From Lineus longissimus (Eukaryota > Nemertea > Pilidiophora > Heteronemertea > Lineidae), in assembly GCF_910592395.1 (NCBI RefSeq), contig NC_088309.1:27282599-27346598 (forward strand): a DNA stretch of 64,000 bases. Direction: 5' to 3'. The translations under genes and the position numbers were made by a program. The notes below the pieces were generated by a model. That model was given only the letters and a program-made list of their open reading frames with translations, did no database searches and had not been told where the DNA came from. Positions 34,701 through 44,641 of the stretch are shown piece after piece; the first letter of the stretch is position 1; every line of letters starts with the position of its first letter.

Positions 34701-36374
34701 GAAATTCTGGAAACAACCTGGAGCCCCTGACACACCAAAAGGAATGCGAGACCATTCATATAATCCCCATGGCGTGCTGAAAGCAGTGTAAGGTCGACAA
34801 CTTTCTTTCACAAAACCCTGATGGTAGGCCTTGGACTGGTCAATGACAGAGAAAAAGCGATTACCAATCAGAGTTTGAATTTCATGCTGTATTCGTGGCA
34901 TTGGAATTTGCGGAACAAAGCTCTTTTGATTGATGGCCCTATAGTCAATGCACAGGCGAAGAGTGTTGTCCTTCTTACGGACACACACCATAGGACTAGA
35001 ATAAGAAGATGTACTCTTCTGTATCCAATTTCGGTTCAGTAGGTCAGTGACATAATCTTTTACCTCTTGGTAGAGTGGTGGTGGCAATGCCCGATACGGT
35101 TGTGAGACTGGAAAATCATCTTTCAACTTAATATCTAATTGCAAACTTGGAGCACAACCAATGTCATTTTCATCCTTAGCAAAGGCATGACATTCATCTC
35201 TAAGCATCTTTCTTACCATAGTGATTTGTTCTGGATTTAAGACAGTTTCATCTAGTTCCACATCTGGATCCCATGAATCAGGCTTATCCGTCCTACTATC
35301 GATACTTACCTCTTGCGCTCCAACCTCTCTACCATGGACTTCTCTTCCAAATTCCATCAGCTTTTCCCCGTCTCTGGGTGGTACCACAGTGATGAGAGAC
35401 CTGACTGATTCTAACCGTCCCACTGTCATTCCTCTATGTAAGACGACGTCATGGTCTGAAAAATTGCTAATTGGAATAGTTACAGCGCAACTAGCCCCCC
35501 TCTGTATTTTAACTAGCGCCTGTGGAACTTGTATTGCTCCATCCCAGTGGTTATACCCCTCACTAGAAAATACTGCCTGGTGGTTAGAGTTTTCTGCGCC
35601 GACACGTGTGAAGCACCTGACCTTTAGAGTTTTCCCCTTGGGAACTACCACATTCTGTTTTCCAATCTTGACTAGACCCAACGCACTATGTTGTTCTTTC
35701 TCCAAAACAGACAGAACAGATGAAACCTTTGTTTTATCAACAGTTGGAAAAATAGATGAAATACCAGCGTCATTCAACCAGTGGGCTATTACATTGTACC
35801 CCAAGATGGGTGATTGGAGTTCAGCTTTTGTCACCAAAAATGGTACCCCTGCAACATTTTGACCATTAGGTGGACCTATCTCCAACTCCACATATCCCAA
35901 AAAAACAATGTCGTCCCCACTAGCCGACCGAACACGTAGCGTTTCATCAATTAGTTCTTTGATTGGTCTAATGTCCTTATCTGGAAATCGTTCACGGAGC
36001 CAATTAAGTCCTACCAAGCTAACTTGGGCTCCAGTATCCCATAGCATTTCCTCACACTGTCCTTCAACCATCAAGGAGACCGAACACTTCTCCCCGACAA
36101 GCTTTATCAATCGTTTTTGATTTCTAGGAGTAAGTTCAGTAACAGTTTCACTTTCATGCGAGCTTTGCACCTTTTGTGCTGCCATAGCTGTTCCAACTCC
36201 TTGGATTGTCTGACATATCGTTCTATGCTCACCCCAACCCTGTTTTTGGCAATTCCGACTACAATATAGAACTTGCCCGTGACACCCAGCGCATCGTTTT
36301 AAATCAACATGAGCACTACATGTCCTACAACACATCTGCGAGGTTGAGGAGAGGGTCTCTTTTGATTCGATCAC
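31719..36374 (-). CDS. Retrotransposon Pol: MYND finger, protease, RT, RNase H, integrase
   Basis: Polyprotein of about 1550 residues in the -1 register relative to gag. The coordinate 36374 is a GTG, not a true start; the frame is open from a TAG near 36416 and is most likely reached by frameshifting. Domains: a MYND-type zinc finger near residues 16-54 (C-x2-C, C-x2-C, C-x3-C, H-x3-C); an aspartic protease with WDTGAQVSLV near 112; reverse transcriptase with YLDD near 573; RNase H with HTDASG near 750 and TDNNPLTYIL; an integrase zinc region HRDMGH...CPC near 1030, where C-x-C replaces the usual C-x2-C; and catalytic residues in AIDYVHLE, HHDQGREF and AGNGTCERMN. A chromatin-like C-terminal region is followed by an acidic Ser/Glu-rich tail and a Pro/Gly/aromatic end. 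All key catalytic residues are present. The frame is intact and overlaps gag. Confidence 0.95.
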   Translation of the reverse strand: MIESKETLSSTSQMCCRTCSAHVDLKRCAGCHGQVLYCSRNCQKQGWGEHRTICQTIQGVGTAMAAQKVQSSHESETVTELTPRNQKRLIKLVGEKCSVSLMVEGQCEEMLWDTGAQVSLVGLNWLRERFPDKDIRPIKELIDETLRVRSASGDDIVFLGYVELEIGPPNGQNVAGVPFLVTKAELQSPILGYNVIAHWLNDAGISSIFPTVDKTKVSSVLSVLEKEQHSALGLVKIGKQNVVVPKGKTLKVRCFTRVGAENSNHQAVFSSEGYNHWDGAIQVPQALVKIQRGASCAVTIPISNFSDHDVVLHRGMTVGRLESVRSLITVVPPRDGEKLMEFGREVHGREVGAQEVSIDSRTDKPDSWDPDVELDETVLNPEQITMVRKMLRDECHAFAKDENDIGCAPSLQLDIKLKDDFPVSQPYRALPPPLYQEVKDYVTDLLNRNWIQKSTSSYSSPMVCVRKKDNTLRLCIDYRAINQKSFVPQIPMPRIQHEIQTLIGNRFFSVIDQSKAYHQGFVKESCRPYTAFSTPWGLYEWSRIPFGVSGAPGCFQNFMEETLVDLRDKCCIPYLDDCLIFSKTFEQHIEDVRSVLKRLKDKGIKVKPKKCMLFRLEVRFLGQLVSEGGYRMDPADIKPVLALREKEPKTVGEVRQLMGLLGYYRKFIPDFSRRARSLYDLLSEVDSGKEQKSKGRQKKQSRKTKGGGQKASRERIEWRDEHRRTLDELIECLTSTPVMAYPDYEKPFVLHTDASGQGLGAILYQRQADDELRVIAYGSRSLSPAEKNYHLHSGKLEFLALKWAVVERFRDFLYYAPHFDVYTDNNPLTYILTSAKLDATRHRWVGELADFNFTLHYKPGINNTDADVLSRQPLDFEVYMQGCTEAAGPEQLGSVGKALTGEGYEAGLGWIEVLSTNPVGIAEEMESVLDLNNVEVIPTQELARTQDKDSETGLLKRWVSSGERPTKEELRTYRGKLRRKLGTWIRSWDRLHLDSDGILRRTCKLPDSRDCAQICLPEEYHQMIYEMLHRDMGHLGPDRVIALAQERFYWPGMGEDITRYIQKRCPCLKDKKPTVTRRAELKPIETTQPFELVAIDYVHLERSKGGYEYMLVLVDHFTRFVQVYPTKNKSGRTAADKIFNDFIPRFGFPGKLHHDQGREFENHLFHQLQKRCGIGRSRTTPYHPAGNGTCERMNRTILGMLRTLSEQHKKDWKSHVDKLVHAYNCTKNDSTGFSPFRLLFGRSPRLPVDLVFGCNQDEGLDTVDKWTGQLKEAYDMARENIGKSKEKGKKNYDKHLRSTILKEGDRVLVRNLSERGGPGKIRSYWEKDIHIVTKRVSPNAPVYEVKPEKGMGRTRILHRNLLLQCDELPFEGPPIRRLRKRRDRRRPEVHQESDELDSDIESSDEGLVPGFRSEETTPETRNQEPTPTDNGADIEPEVEAEQDDSENARDESSTQNSGTEQSNSSDEHSRESSTDGPVERPRRQVRPPQTLTYNTLGNPTVQPRAFPVMQEPRAYPMVHGVPVQQMGGWPSAPWGGYPIFVQYPIPGFNGH

Positions 36375-36410
36375 TGTGCCCTCTTTTTCAGTGATCCCTT
36401 CTCGTTTCCC
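36350..36410 (-). promoter_or_regulatory. Programmed -1 frameshift signal: slippery site plus predicted pseudoknot
   Basis: The heptamer GGGAAAC (36410-36404) is in the gag register as G GGA AAC, a canonical X XXY YYZ site. After a 7-nt spacer comes GATCACTG (36396-36389), which pairs perfectly with CAGTGATC (36376-36369). The 12-nt loop between them contains AGAGGG (36384-36379), which can pair with CCCTCT downstream (36355-36350). This gives an H-type pseudoknot with stems of 8 and 6 bp and a 13-nt connecting loop. The pol frame opens at a TAG just upstream of the heptamer, and the gag stop codon lies inside the first stem. Pairing was worked out by eye. Confidence 0.85.
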
Positions 36411-37606
36411 GAACTACCAGCATCACCAGTAGGGTTTCTTAGTTGCGGACAGAAGTTTCGGTAATGTTCATCTGAGCCACATTCGTAGCAATGGAAACAG
36501 CGAGTAGCTCCATCCCGCACACATTTGGGGCATTTGTTCTGCCGCCTATTGCCAGAACGCTGTTGTGGTCGATTCCCAGTGGTAGGTTTGGCTTCTTCGG
36601 TAGCACTCGAGCTTCCTCCCTTGGACCTCACCGCCTGTCTCAACTCGTTCATCTCCACCCGTATGGTTTTCAACTCTTCCAACACAGCGTTTGTCCCGGT
36701 CGTTTGACACTCCGTACCAGCCGACACGGCTTTCACCTTGACCGTTCTTTTGGCCTGCGTCTCTGCCTGGCGTCGTGTTATATCGTTAACGGCTGCAATT
36801 AACTCCTCGTCCGAGTCCTTCTCAATATGCTGTTGTAGTTCCACCCGCAGGAGATCATCATTGAGACCGGTGCAGACGGACTGCCTGAATTGCTGCTCAA
36901 GAAGACTAGTGTCGAACGTTTTAGTAGCATCCTCTCGGGAAGCGAACATGATCTTTTGTCTCATCGCGAGCGCCCTGTACAGAAAGTCCTGCGGAGACTC
37001 TTTTTGAACCTGACTCAATGAACATAGTTCTTGGTATAGTTGTGTGGCGGACTTCTCTCGGTAGTAACCCCGAATGATGGTTTGTGCCTTTGGAAGGGTC
37101 AATGATTCAATCCCTTCCAGATATTCGCGTAACCTACAAGTGGGCTCAATTGCCCGGACCACACCGTCCAAAATGTCCATTTCCGAGTATCCGCGCTTAC
37201 GACCTGCTTCCACTTGACGAAGAAAACTTAGATAACTCAAACAATTGGAGCGTTCTCCAATATTATTTGATAATTTAAAATTTTGTGTATGAAAGACCAC
37301 GTTTGGTTTCTCCACTTTCTGTGCCACAACCATCTTTTCCGAGATGACGCCGGGGTCCGTAGCTCCTGGCTTTGTAACCCCCGTCAGGCCCTCCAGTAAC
37401 TCGGTCAACCTCTTCACACCATGATCCTCGGTTTCCTTCGATTTCTCCATCTCGTCCTCGTAAAGAGATAGCATCTCTTCCATACCGAGTCCACTGTTTT
37501 CCTCGAAGCAACTCTCCACGGCCTTCTCTAACCGGTCGCTATTCGTACTGTATAATTTGCGTCGCAAGGACAGCAACACCTTCGTCCGTTCACCCTCTAA
37601 TGCCAT
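36371..37606 (-). CDS. Retrotransposon Gag with CCHC zinc knuckle
   Basis: 411-residue capsid/nucleocapsid precursor starting at an ATG (37606-37604). The central part is a helical Ty3-type capsid region with QLYQELCSLSQVQKESPQDF and RQSVCTGLNDDLLRVEL. Near the C-terminus is CYECGSDEHYRNFC, a perfect C-x2-C-x4-H-x4-C RNA-binding knuckle. It is preceded by CPKCVRDGATRCFHC, which supplies two further CxxC pairs and could form a second metal site. A lysine-rich tail follows. The -1 slippery heptamer lies in the last 13 codons, so most product would be Gag alone and a minority Gag-Pol. Confidence 0.93.
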   Translation of the reverse strand: MALEGERTKVLLSLRRKLYSTNSDRLEKAVESCFEENSGLGMEEMLSLYEDEMEKSKETEDHGVKRLTELLEGLTGVTKPGATDPGVISEKMVVAQKVEKPNVVFHTQNFKLSNNIGERSNCLSYLSFLRQVEAGRKRGYSEMDILDGVVRAIEPTCRLREYLEGIESLTLPKAQTIIRGYYREKSATQLYQELCSLSQVQKESPQDFLYRALAMRQKIMFASREDATKTFDTSLLEQQFRQSVCTGLNDDLLRVELQQHIEKDSDEELIAAVNDITRRQAETQAKRTVKVKAVSAGTECQTTGTNAVLEELKTIRVEMNELRQAVRSKGGSSSATEEAKPTTGNRPQQRSGNRRQNKCPKCVRDGATRCFHCYECGSDEHYRNFCPQLRNPTGDAGSSGNEKGSLKKRAQ

Positions 37607-37649
37607 GGTTCAGTTTTATATCCTTCCTTCTGTCCTTTAACTTGTGTAT

Positions 37650-37667
37650 TTCCCGGCTGAGCCCCCA
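37650..37667 (-). other. Primer-binding site, tRNA-Pro-like
   Basis: The 18 nt TGGGGGCTCAGCCGGGAA start 4 nt inside the 5' LTR. They match the tRNA-Pro-type PBS of murine leukaemia virus (TGGGGGCTCGTCCGGGAT) at 15 of 18 positions. This suggests a proline tRNA primer, but the host tRNA sequence is needed to confirm it. Confidence 0.7.
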
Positions 37668-37671
37668 AAAT

Positions 37672-38863
37672 TGTTACCTGGACAGATCTGGAAAGTGGAG
37701 GGGAATATTCAAGAATTACGGACGACAAAATCGAAATTTCCGCGACACAATTTTAATGATATGCTGAACGAACTACAATGGCGAAATACATACATGAAAG
37801 AGAAATATTGTCACATAACAGCCCTTTGACCTTTAGAAATGTGTACAATCAAAATACCAGTGATATCTATAGTAATTATACCCGATATGGGCCCACTGCC
37901 TATATAATCCAAGTATATACAATAAACATTAGAGTGACTAGCCGTGCTAGTTAATCTAAAAGAAATTGACAGAGTTAGGCCTAAACCTGAGAAAACATCA
38001 AGAAATCCCCGCACACAAAGTGTTAAAACCCGCAAAAACCCAAGAATTTCCGTGATTCACATTTTGATTCACATGTCATTTGGAATGCGTGCGTCTCTCC
38101 GAATACGGAAAGCGGTTTACAAATATGGCAAAAATCTGTGACGTATTTAAAATCCCTTTAAACTTCCAACCAATCACAGCATCGCACTTTCCCAAATATG
38201 GCACATCTGACCTATTCATCGCTGACGTGACCCCAGCCACAGCCAATCAGAGCGTCGCCTGATGTCAACAATACCAACGCGGTTGCATTGTTGACACTGT
38301 GTTCGAAACTAAAATCCCCGTTTCTGACATGAAACGTTAATCAAACATATGGAAACTTTATACAACAAAAATATACCTTAGCGTGACTTCTCTGAACAAT
38401 AGTTGCGAACATTACATTCCCATTAAAGAATAGTTTGAAGCCCAAAATCCTTGACTGACGCTCAAGCGCGCACAGCTGATCCAGCCATTCTGACAGCCCG
38501 AGGCTCGACGCTCAACAAATTTGCCGAAAACTATTTACAAACATCTCTAACCTTTTGCATGTCAATATACATCTGATCTACCAGTTTTACTACACATGAC
38601 TAAATGATTTAAGGTTACTTACCTGGAAAGTGGAGGGGAATATTCAAGAATTACGGACGACAAAATCGAAATTTCCGCGACACAATTTTAATGATATGCT
38701 GAACGAACTACGCAGGCGCGAACTATTCCTACGACGTTCTCAGAAACGTAATCCCCGCGTCATTCTGTGCTTCGCTCAAGATCCACTCATTTGCCAAAAA
38801 AATGTGTCCCCCTTTTCTCGATGACTCCAAACTCATACCGCCGCATAAACTCATACCGTCACA
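37672..38863 (-). repeat. 5' LTR of the Ty3/gypsy element
   Basis: This 1192-bp copy, identical in length to the other LTR and differing at two positions, is the one that would drive transcription of gag and pol on the minus strand. It contains the same 89-bp internal duplication. In element orientation, CAG|GTAAGT occurs at the end of the first duplicated copy, a consensus splice donor; the equivalent site in the other LTR is at 30956/30955. Confidence 0.95.
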
Positions 38864-38867
38864 ATGA
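38864..38867. repeat. Target site duplication, right copy (ATGA)
   Basis: This exact ATGA matches 30001-30004, with the interrupted host sequence resuming here. Confidence 0.9.
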
Positions 38868-40055
38868 CTCTTTCATACAGATTGAACAGAAATTCCTATT
38901 CTTGCTCTCACCCAAAAAGCACATTACCTGTCAAGGAAAGGGCTCATTTCAGAGTTGGTTGCTGTGTATAGGAGTGAAGATACATGCTGTAGACACAGTA
39001 AGGAGCAGTTGTGACCTTTGCCAGCAGCACCTGTATTCTAAATTGTCTTGATGATACTCTAGACCAAAGGCTTGCTTGTAGAGGCTTTAGAGAAACTAAT
39101 GTGTTATGTTATGATTGTGTATGGAAATTGTACCGGTAATGGCTCAACTGTACCAATTGTTTGGAAGATGAGATAAGAATAAAGATAATAGAAACAATAT
39201 GTTTTCTTTTGTTTTTAATGTAGAGTGTGACAAATGGATGCTTGCTTGTTGGCGAGTTGTAAAGCCAAAAGATAACTTCACTGGAAAAAGGCGAAGAATG
39301 CCCATTGTCATAACAGGCCCCAGGCAGAAACCTCACTGGTCTATTAACTCATGGAGTTGTGGCCCTGCAGCACAGGATCTTCATCTCATCTCGTAAGGAT
39401 TAAACTAAGTCCATCAGGTGCTACTGTGCCTGCACATGGTCTTTGGTCCGAGTGAGAAGTTCACATCAGCACCACTCCATCCTGGCCTGGTTTTCAATCG
39501 AAGTGTGTAGAGTAAAGAGTGGCCTGTCAAAGATTACAATTCAACCAAATATTGGACAATTATACCACCCATAGGTACATATACATTTATGTAATACCAA
39601 CTATAAGGGTAGGGCAGAAGTACAGCAAAATTCTCAGTACTTTTATGTCTCGAGGTGCCAAGCTTTGAAAAAACCTGTGACTAGAATTCCAGTTTTTATG
39701 AACACCCACTCAGACATCCGGGGAACTTCAAGATGGCCGCGCCCATGAAGCCGGATTTCTAGATTTTCGACAAATTCCTTTCAATTACGTAAGAATCATC
39801 AAGTTATAACAAATTTACTTGCATTTTTCAATTGCTAAAAAATGTGCTCTACGGGCTCATACGCATTGATCAACCTCTGCTGCTCTCACTACCGGAAAAA
39901 AACGCATTTTACTGGCGATACCCTAATTTCGACAGGTCCCCAATAGACTTGCAGTTTAGTTGAACTTTGTGTTTGTATTTTATTTTCAGATCTCAGGATA
40001 GTGAAGACTAGGACACCTGTGATAATCAATCTTCTAGACATTCTGTAGAGGCAAA
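38868..40055 (+). other. Rest of the PRCC 3' UTR and upstream region of RWDD4
   Basis: Host sequence resumes after the retrotransposon. An AATAAA at 39178-39183 is the likely original PRCC poly(A) signal, which would give a 3' UTR of about 470 nt without the insertion. From about 39700 the region becomes the RWDD4 promoter and 5' UTR, with AAGATGGCCGC (YY1-like) at 39730-39740. An apparent 5' UTR exon border, tttcag, lies at 39985-39990. There is no coding exon. Confidence 0.5.
39178..39183 (+). terminator. Probable original PRCC poly(A) signal
   Basis: AATAAA in the PRCC sense direction lies 310 bp beyond the retrotransposon. It is the first one met in the host sequence after the insertion. 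Confidence 0.45.
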
Positions 40056-42031
<1,976 letters not shown>

Positions 42032-43075
42032 GTGGTGCTACATGGAAACTCAAGGCTCATATGAACATGCTCATACACTTGCATTGTTCATGTTTGGGCT
42101 ATTTTTGCAAAACATCGTCCAAAAATTGGGCAGATTGTGTATAGATGGTGATTGGTTTCGGTAACTTCTGAAGGGAACTGCGTGTTCGAAGAAACACATG
42201 CAACAATAAATGGTGTATTTTATGGAAATTTGTGTTATCTTTACTAAACATAATAAATCACTCGCAAAGGCAGAGGTAAGGATATCATTGTCCCCAGCAA
42301 TCAACCTGTTGATGGTTGTGTCAATGACAATGTCACAATCTGTTTATTGTTGTCTCCAGTCCTCACCAATCTTGGGATTTCCAAGTCCAGCACCTGAAGA
42401 ATGGCTTCCATTTTGGGGCCAAGTCTCATGCCCGTCTCTGTCTGATCATCTTGTCTCTGAAGGGGATGTGAACCCCCATCATCAGGATAGTCTCCAACAG
42501 TGCAGAGTGACTGGATTATGACTGTCACAAGGACAGGGATGTCTCTATGTTGGATTCCATGCTAACTTGCAATGGGATTTTCGTCTCCATAAATATTAAT
42601 TCAATCCATCTGTAGTCAGTCCGAAAGAAAAACTTCTTTCAAATCGCTCGTCTGTCAATCCTCCGAAACAGTATTGTATTCAATATATATACTGGTGACA
42701 AGCATAGAAGAAAGCCTCCCCCTTGAAACAACATTTCAACAAAGTATTTATGCTTGTACATGTATTTTATTGGCAGTAGGTAAAATGTACAATGTATAGT
42801 TACATCTACATGTAACCTTGAAGTGTTCATATATGATACCAGATTATCTTCACGTGTCATACTAATTCATCTACATTGTGCATCACTTTCACCATCATCA
42901 GGTTTGGCATCGTGGCCAAGACTTGGCTCTTTGTCAGTTGTTTACATCATTAAGAATGAAATTGTTCATTTCTTGATTCATGCTAGACCAATGATTAGAG
43001 AGACCTGAACAACTAACATAAACCAAGAAAAGGACAGTTCTTGGACAGCATTAGATACTCTGCCATTCACTTGAC
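42032..43075. other. Convergent 3' flanks of RWDD4 and HGH1
   Basis: There is no recognisable gene. AATAAA at 42205-42210 (plus) suits RWDD4. On the minus strand the complement of tttatt at 42766-42771 suits HGH1. The remainder is AT-rich non-coding sequence. Confidence 0.5.
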
Positions 43076-44641
43076 TCAATTCAACAACATCACTTCTGAA
43101 TCAGGATACGGAATTTTTTCCTCTTTCATAAGGTCTTCAGATTCCATATCAAATTGTTTCTGTAAATGTTCGGGTACAACAACGTTTTGAAGATTTTCAT
43201 GTACCCTCTCTGGTTCATCACCAATCAAGATTGTGACAAGTTTTTCGATTGCTATGGAAACGATTCTGTCTTCCTCCCACTTGTCTAGCTCCCGAATAAT
43301 TACATAAGCATTCTTATCTTTCATGTATTTTCGGCCATGTTTTGTTGCACATAACTGAAAATAAAATGGCAGAAATTACTAAAGAAATGAAGGGTAATTA
43401 CATATTCTAGTCGAGGGTCACAAGCCCAATAAACCCAATTGACGCCTAACCATAGTGGCTGGCCGAGTTGTTTCGTCTTCAGACTTCTTAGGTGTAATAC
43501 ATATGGAAACGTAAATCTATTGGTAAGCCAGCACTCACACTGGAGTAAGAATTTTCACTGAACTTGGGTTCCATTTGTGCTCACCTGATATATTGCCTCC
43601 ACCAGCATCTTCCTGATCTCTGCTTCTGGTTCACGGGTCTTGTCATCATCAAGATACTGAAGGTCTGGAGGCAGCTTGTCCATATCGTCATCATCAAACG
43701 TTTCTGGGCCAGCCAACGGAAGAAGGAGGCAGGGGAGAATATCAACTTTGTCACTCAACAACCATTCATGATAATCTGAAATATAACATGCGATACATTT
43801 TGAAGTGTTTCACTTCCGCACAAACGGTGTACATGTACATAAACGAAAATTTATAACACAAGCTTATATCTTTTTAATGTAGGGTAACCAGCCAAAACAG
43901 TTCACGTCCTTTCACTATGCTGAAGACACTACCCTTGAACACTGATCTAACTGAAACTCAGGACACCAGCTTACCAGCTTCAAAACAACAGTTCCTCAGC
44001 GTCCCCACAACACCACGTCTTTTGATGACAGAGCCTTGATAACCAGTAAAAGGTAGTAACCGCTGGATGACACACTTCTCTTTATCAAGAATGTATTGCC
44101 TGGTTCCTATTATCTGAGAAAGATTTGACAAGAACAAAGCCAGTAGATCTAGACTTGCATTTTTGTTGTAATCTTTTGTGCAGAGAATTTGCACAATCTT
44201 ATCAAAGCCAATGTCTTCATGTGATTTGATGATTTCCACCACCTCCAGGGCAGGTCCTTCCCAATGCGTGAGATTGCAAAGAACTGAACACACTAAATCA
44301 GCATGTTCACTTTCTTGAATCAAAACATATTGGATTAATGTATGAATAAAATCATCCGGTTTCTCAAGCTTCAAAAGTGTTTTGCATATTTCTTCATCTG
44401 CCGAGAGATTGACTAAAGTCTTGTAGGCCAATCTTGAAATCTCATTTTTCAAATCTTTTGTTAATTGCGCTATAGCCTCAAGGCAGAGAGCATGATCTCT
44501 GAAGTAGGTAAAGTTATCATTGGATCCAGTAAGTCCAAAGAAGAAATCAAGAGTCTGAAACCGGACGTCTGCTCGATCATGGGACAGGAGAGGAACAACC
44601 TCCTGATTAATCTCCTCTATCCGGACCCCACCAATTGACAT
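43076..44641 (-). CDS. HGH1: HGH1 (FAM203/BRP16) armadillo-like eEF2 folding factor, 3 exons
   Basis: Armadillo-like helical repeat protein; in yeast Hgh1 is a cochaperone that helps the TRiC chaperonin fold elongation factor 2. Exons on the minus strand 44641-43975, 43775-43585 and 43354-43076 are GT-AG and in phase and give 378 residues (human has 390). Diagnostic segments are SVLCNLTHWEGPALEV, IKRRGVVGTLRNCCFE, YHEWLLSDKVDILPCLLLPLAGPE (split here as DYHEWLL and LPCLLLPLAGPETF), LPPDLQYLDDDKTREP, EIRKMLVEAIYQLCAT and LIGDEPERVHENLQNV. The ATG at 44641 starts MSIGGVRIEE. An upstream 5' UTR exon is possible but undefined. Confidence 0.96.

Larger units (their letters stand above)
30005..38863 (-). 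mobile_element. Complete Ty3/gypsy LTR retrotransposon, antisense in the PRCC 3' UTR
   Basis: An 8859-bp element on the minus strand. It has two 1192-bp LTRs, a primer-binding site, a gag frame, a pol frame in the -1 register, a polypurine tract, TG...CA ends and a 4-bp ATGA target duplication. Domain order in pol is protease, reverse transcriptase, RNase H, integrase, the Ty3/gypsy (Metaviridae) order. No envelope-like frame is present. Both frames are uninterrupted and the LTRs are almost identical, so the insertion is recent and may still be active. It interrupts the stretch between the PRCC stop codon and a downstream AATAAA at 39178. Confidence 0.97.

Noticed and set aside
36372-36374. 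GTG as the start codon of pol
   Set aside because: The frame is open upstream to a TAG just before a canonical slippery site. GTG starts are not usual in animals, so frameshifting explains expression better.
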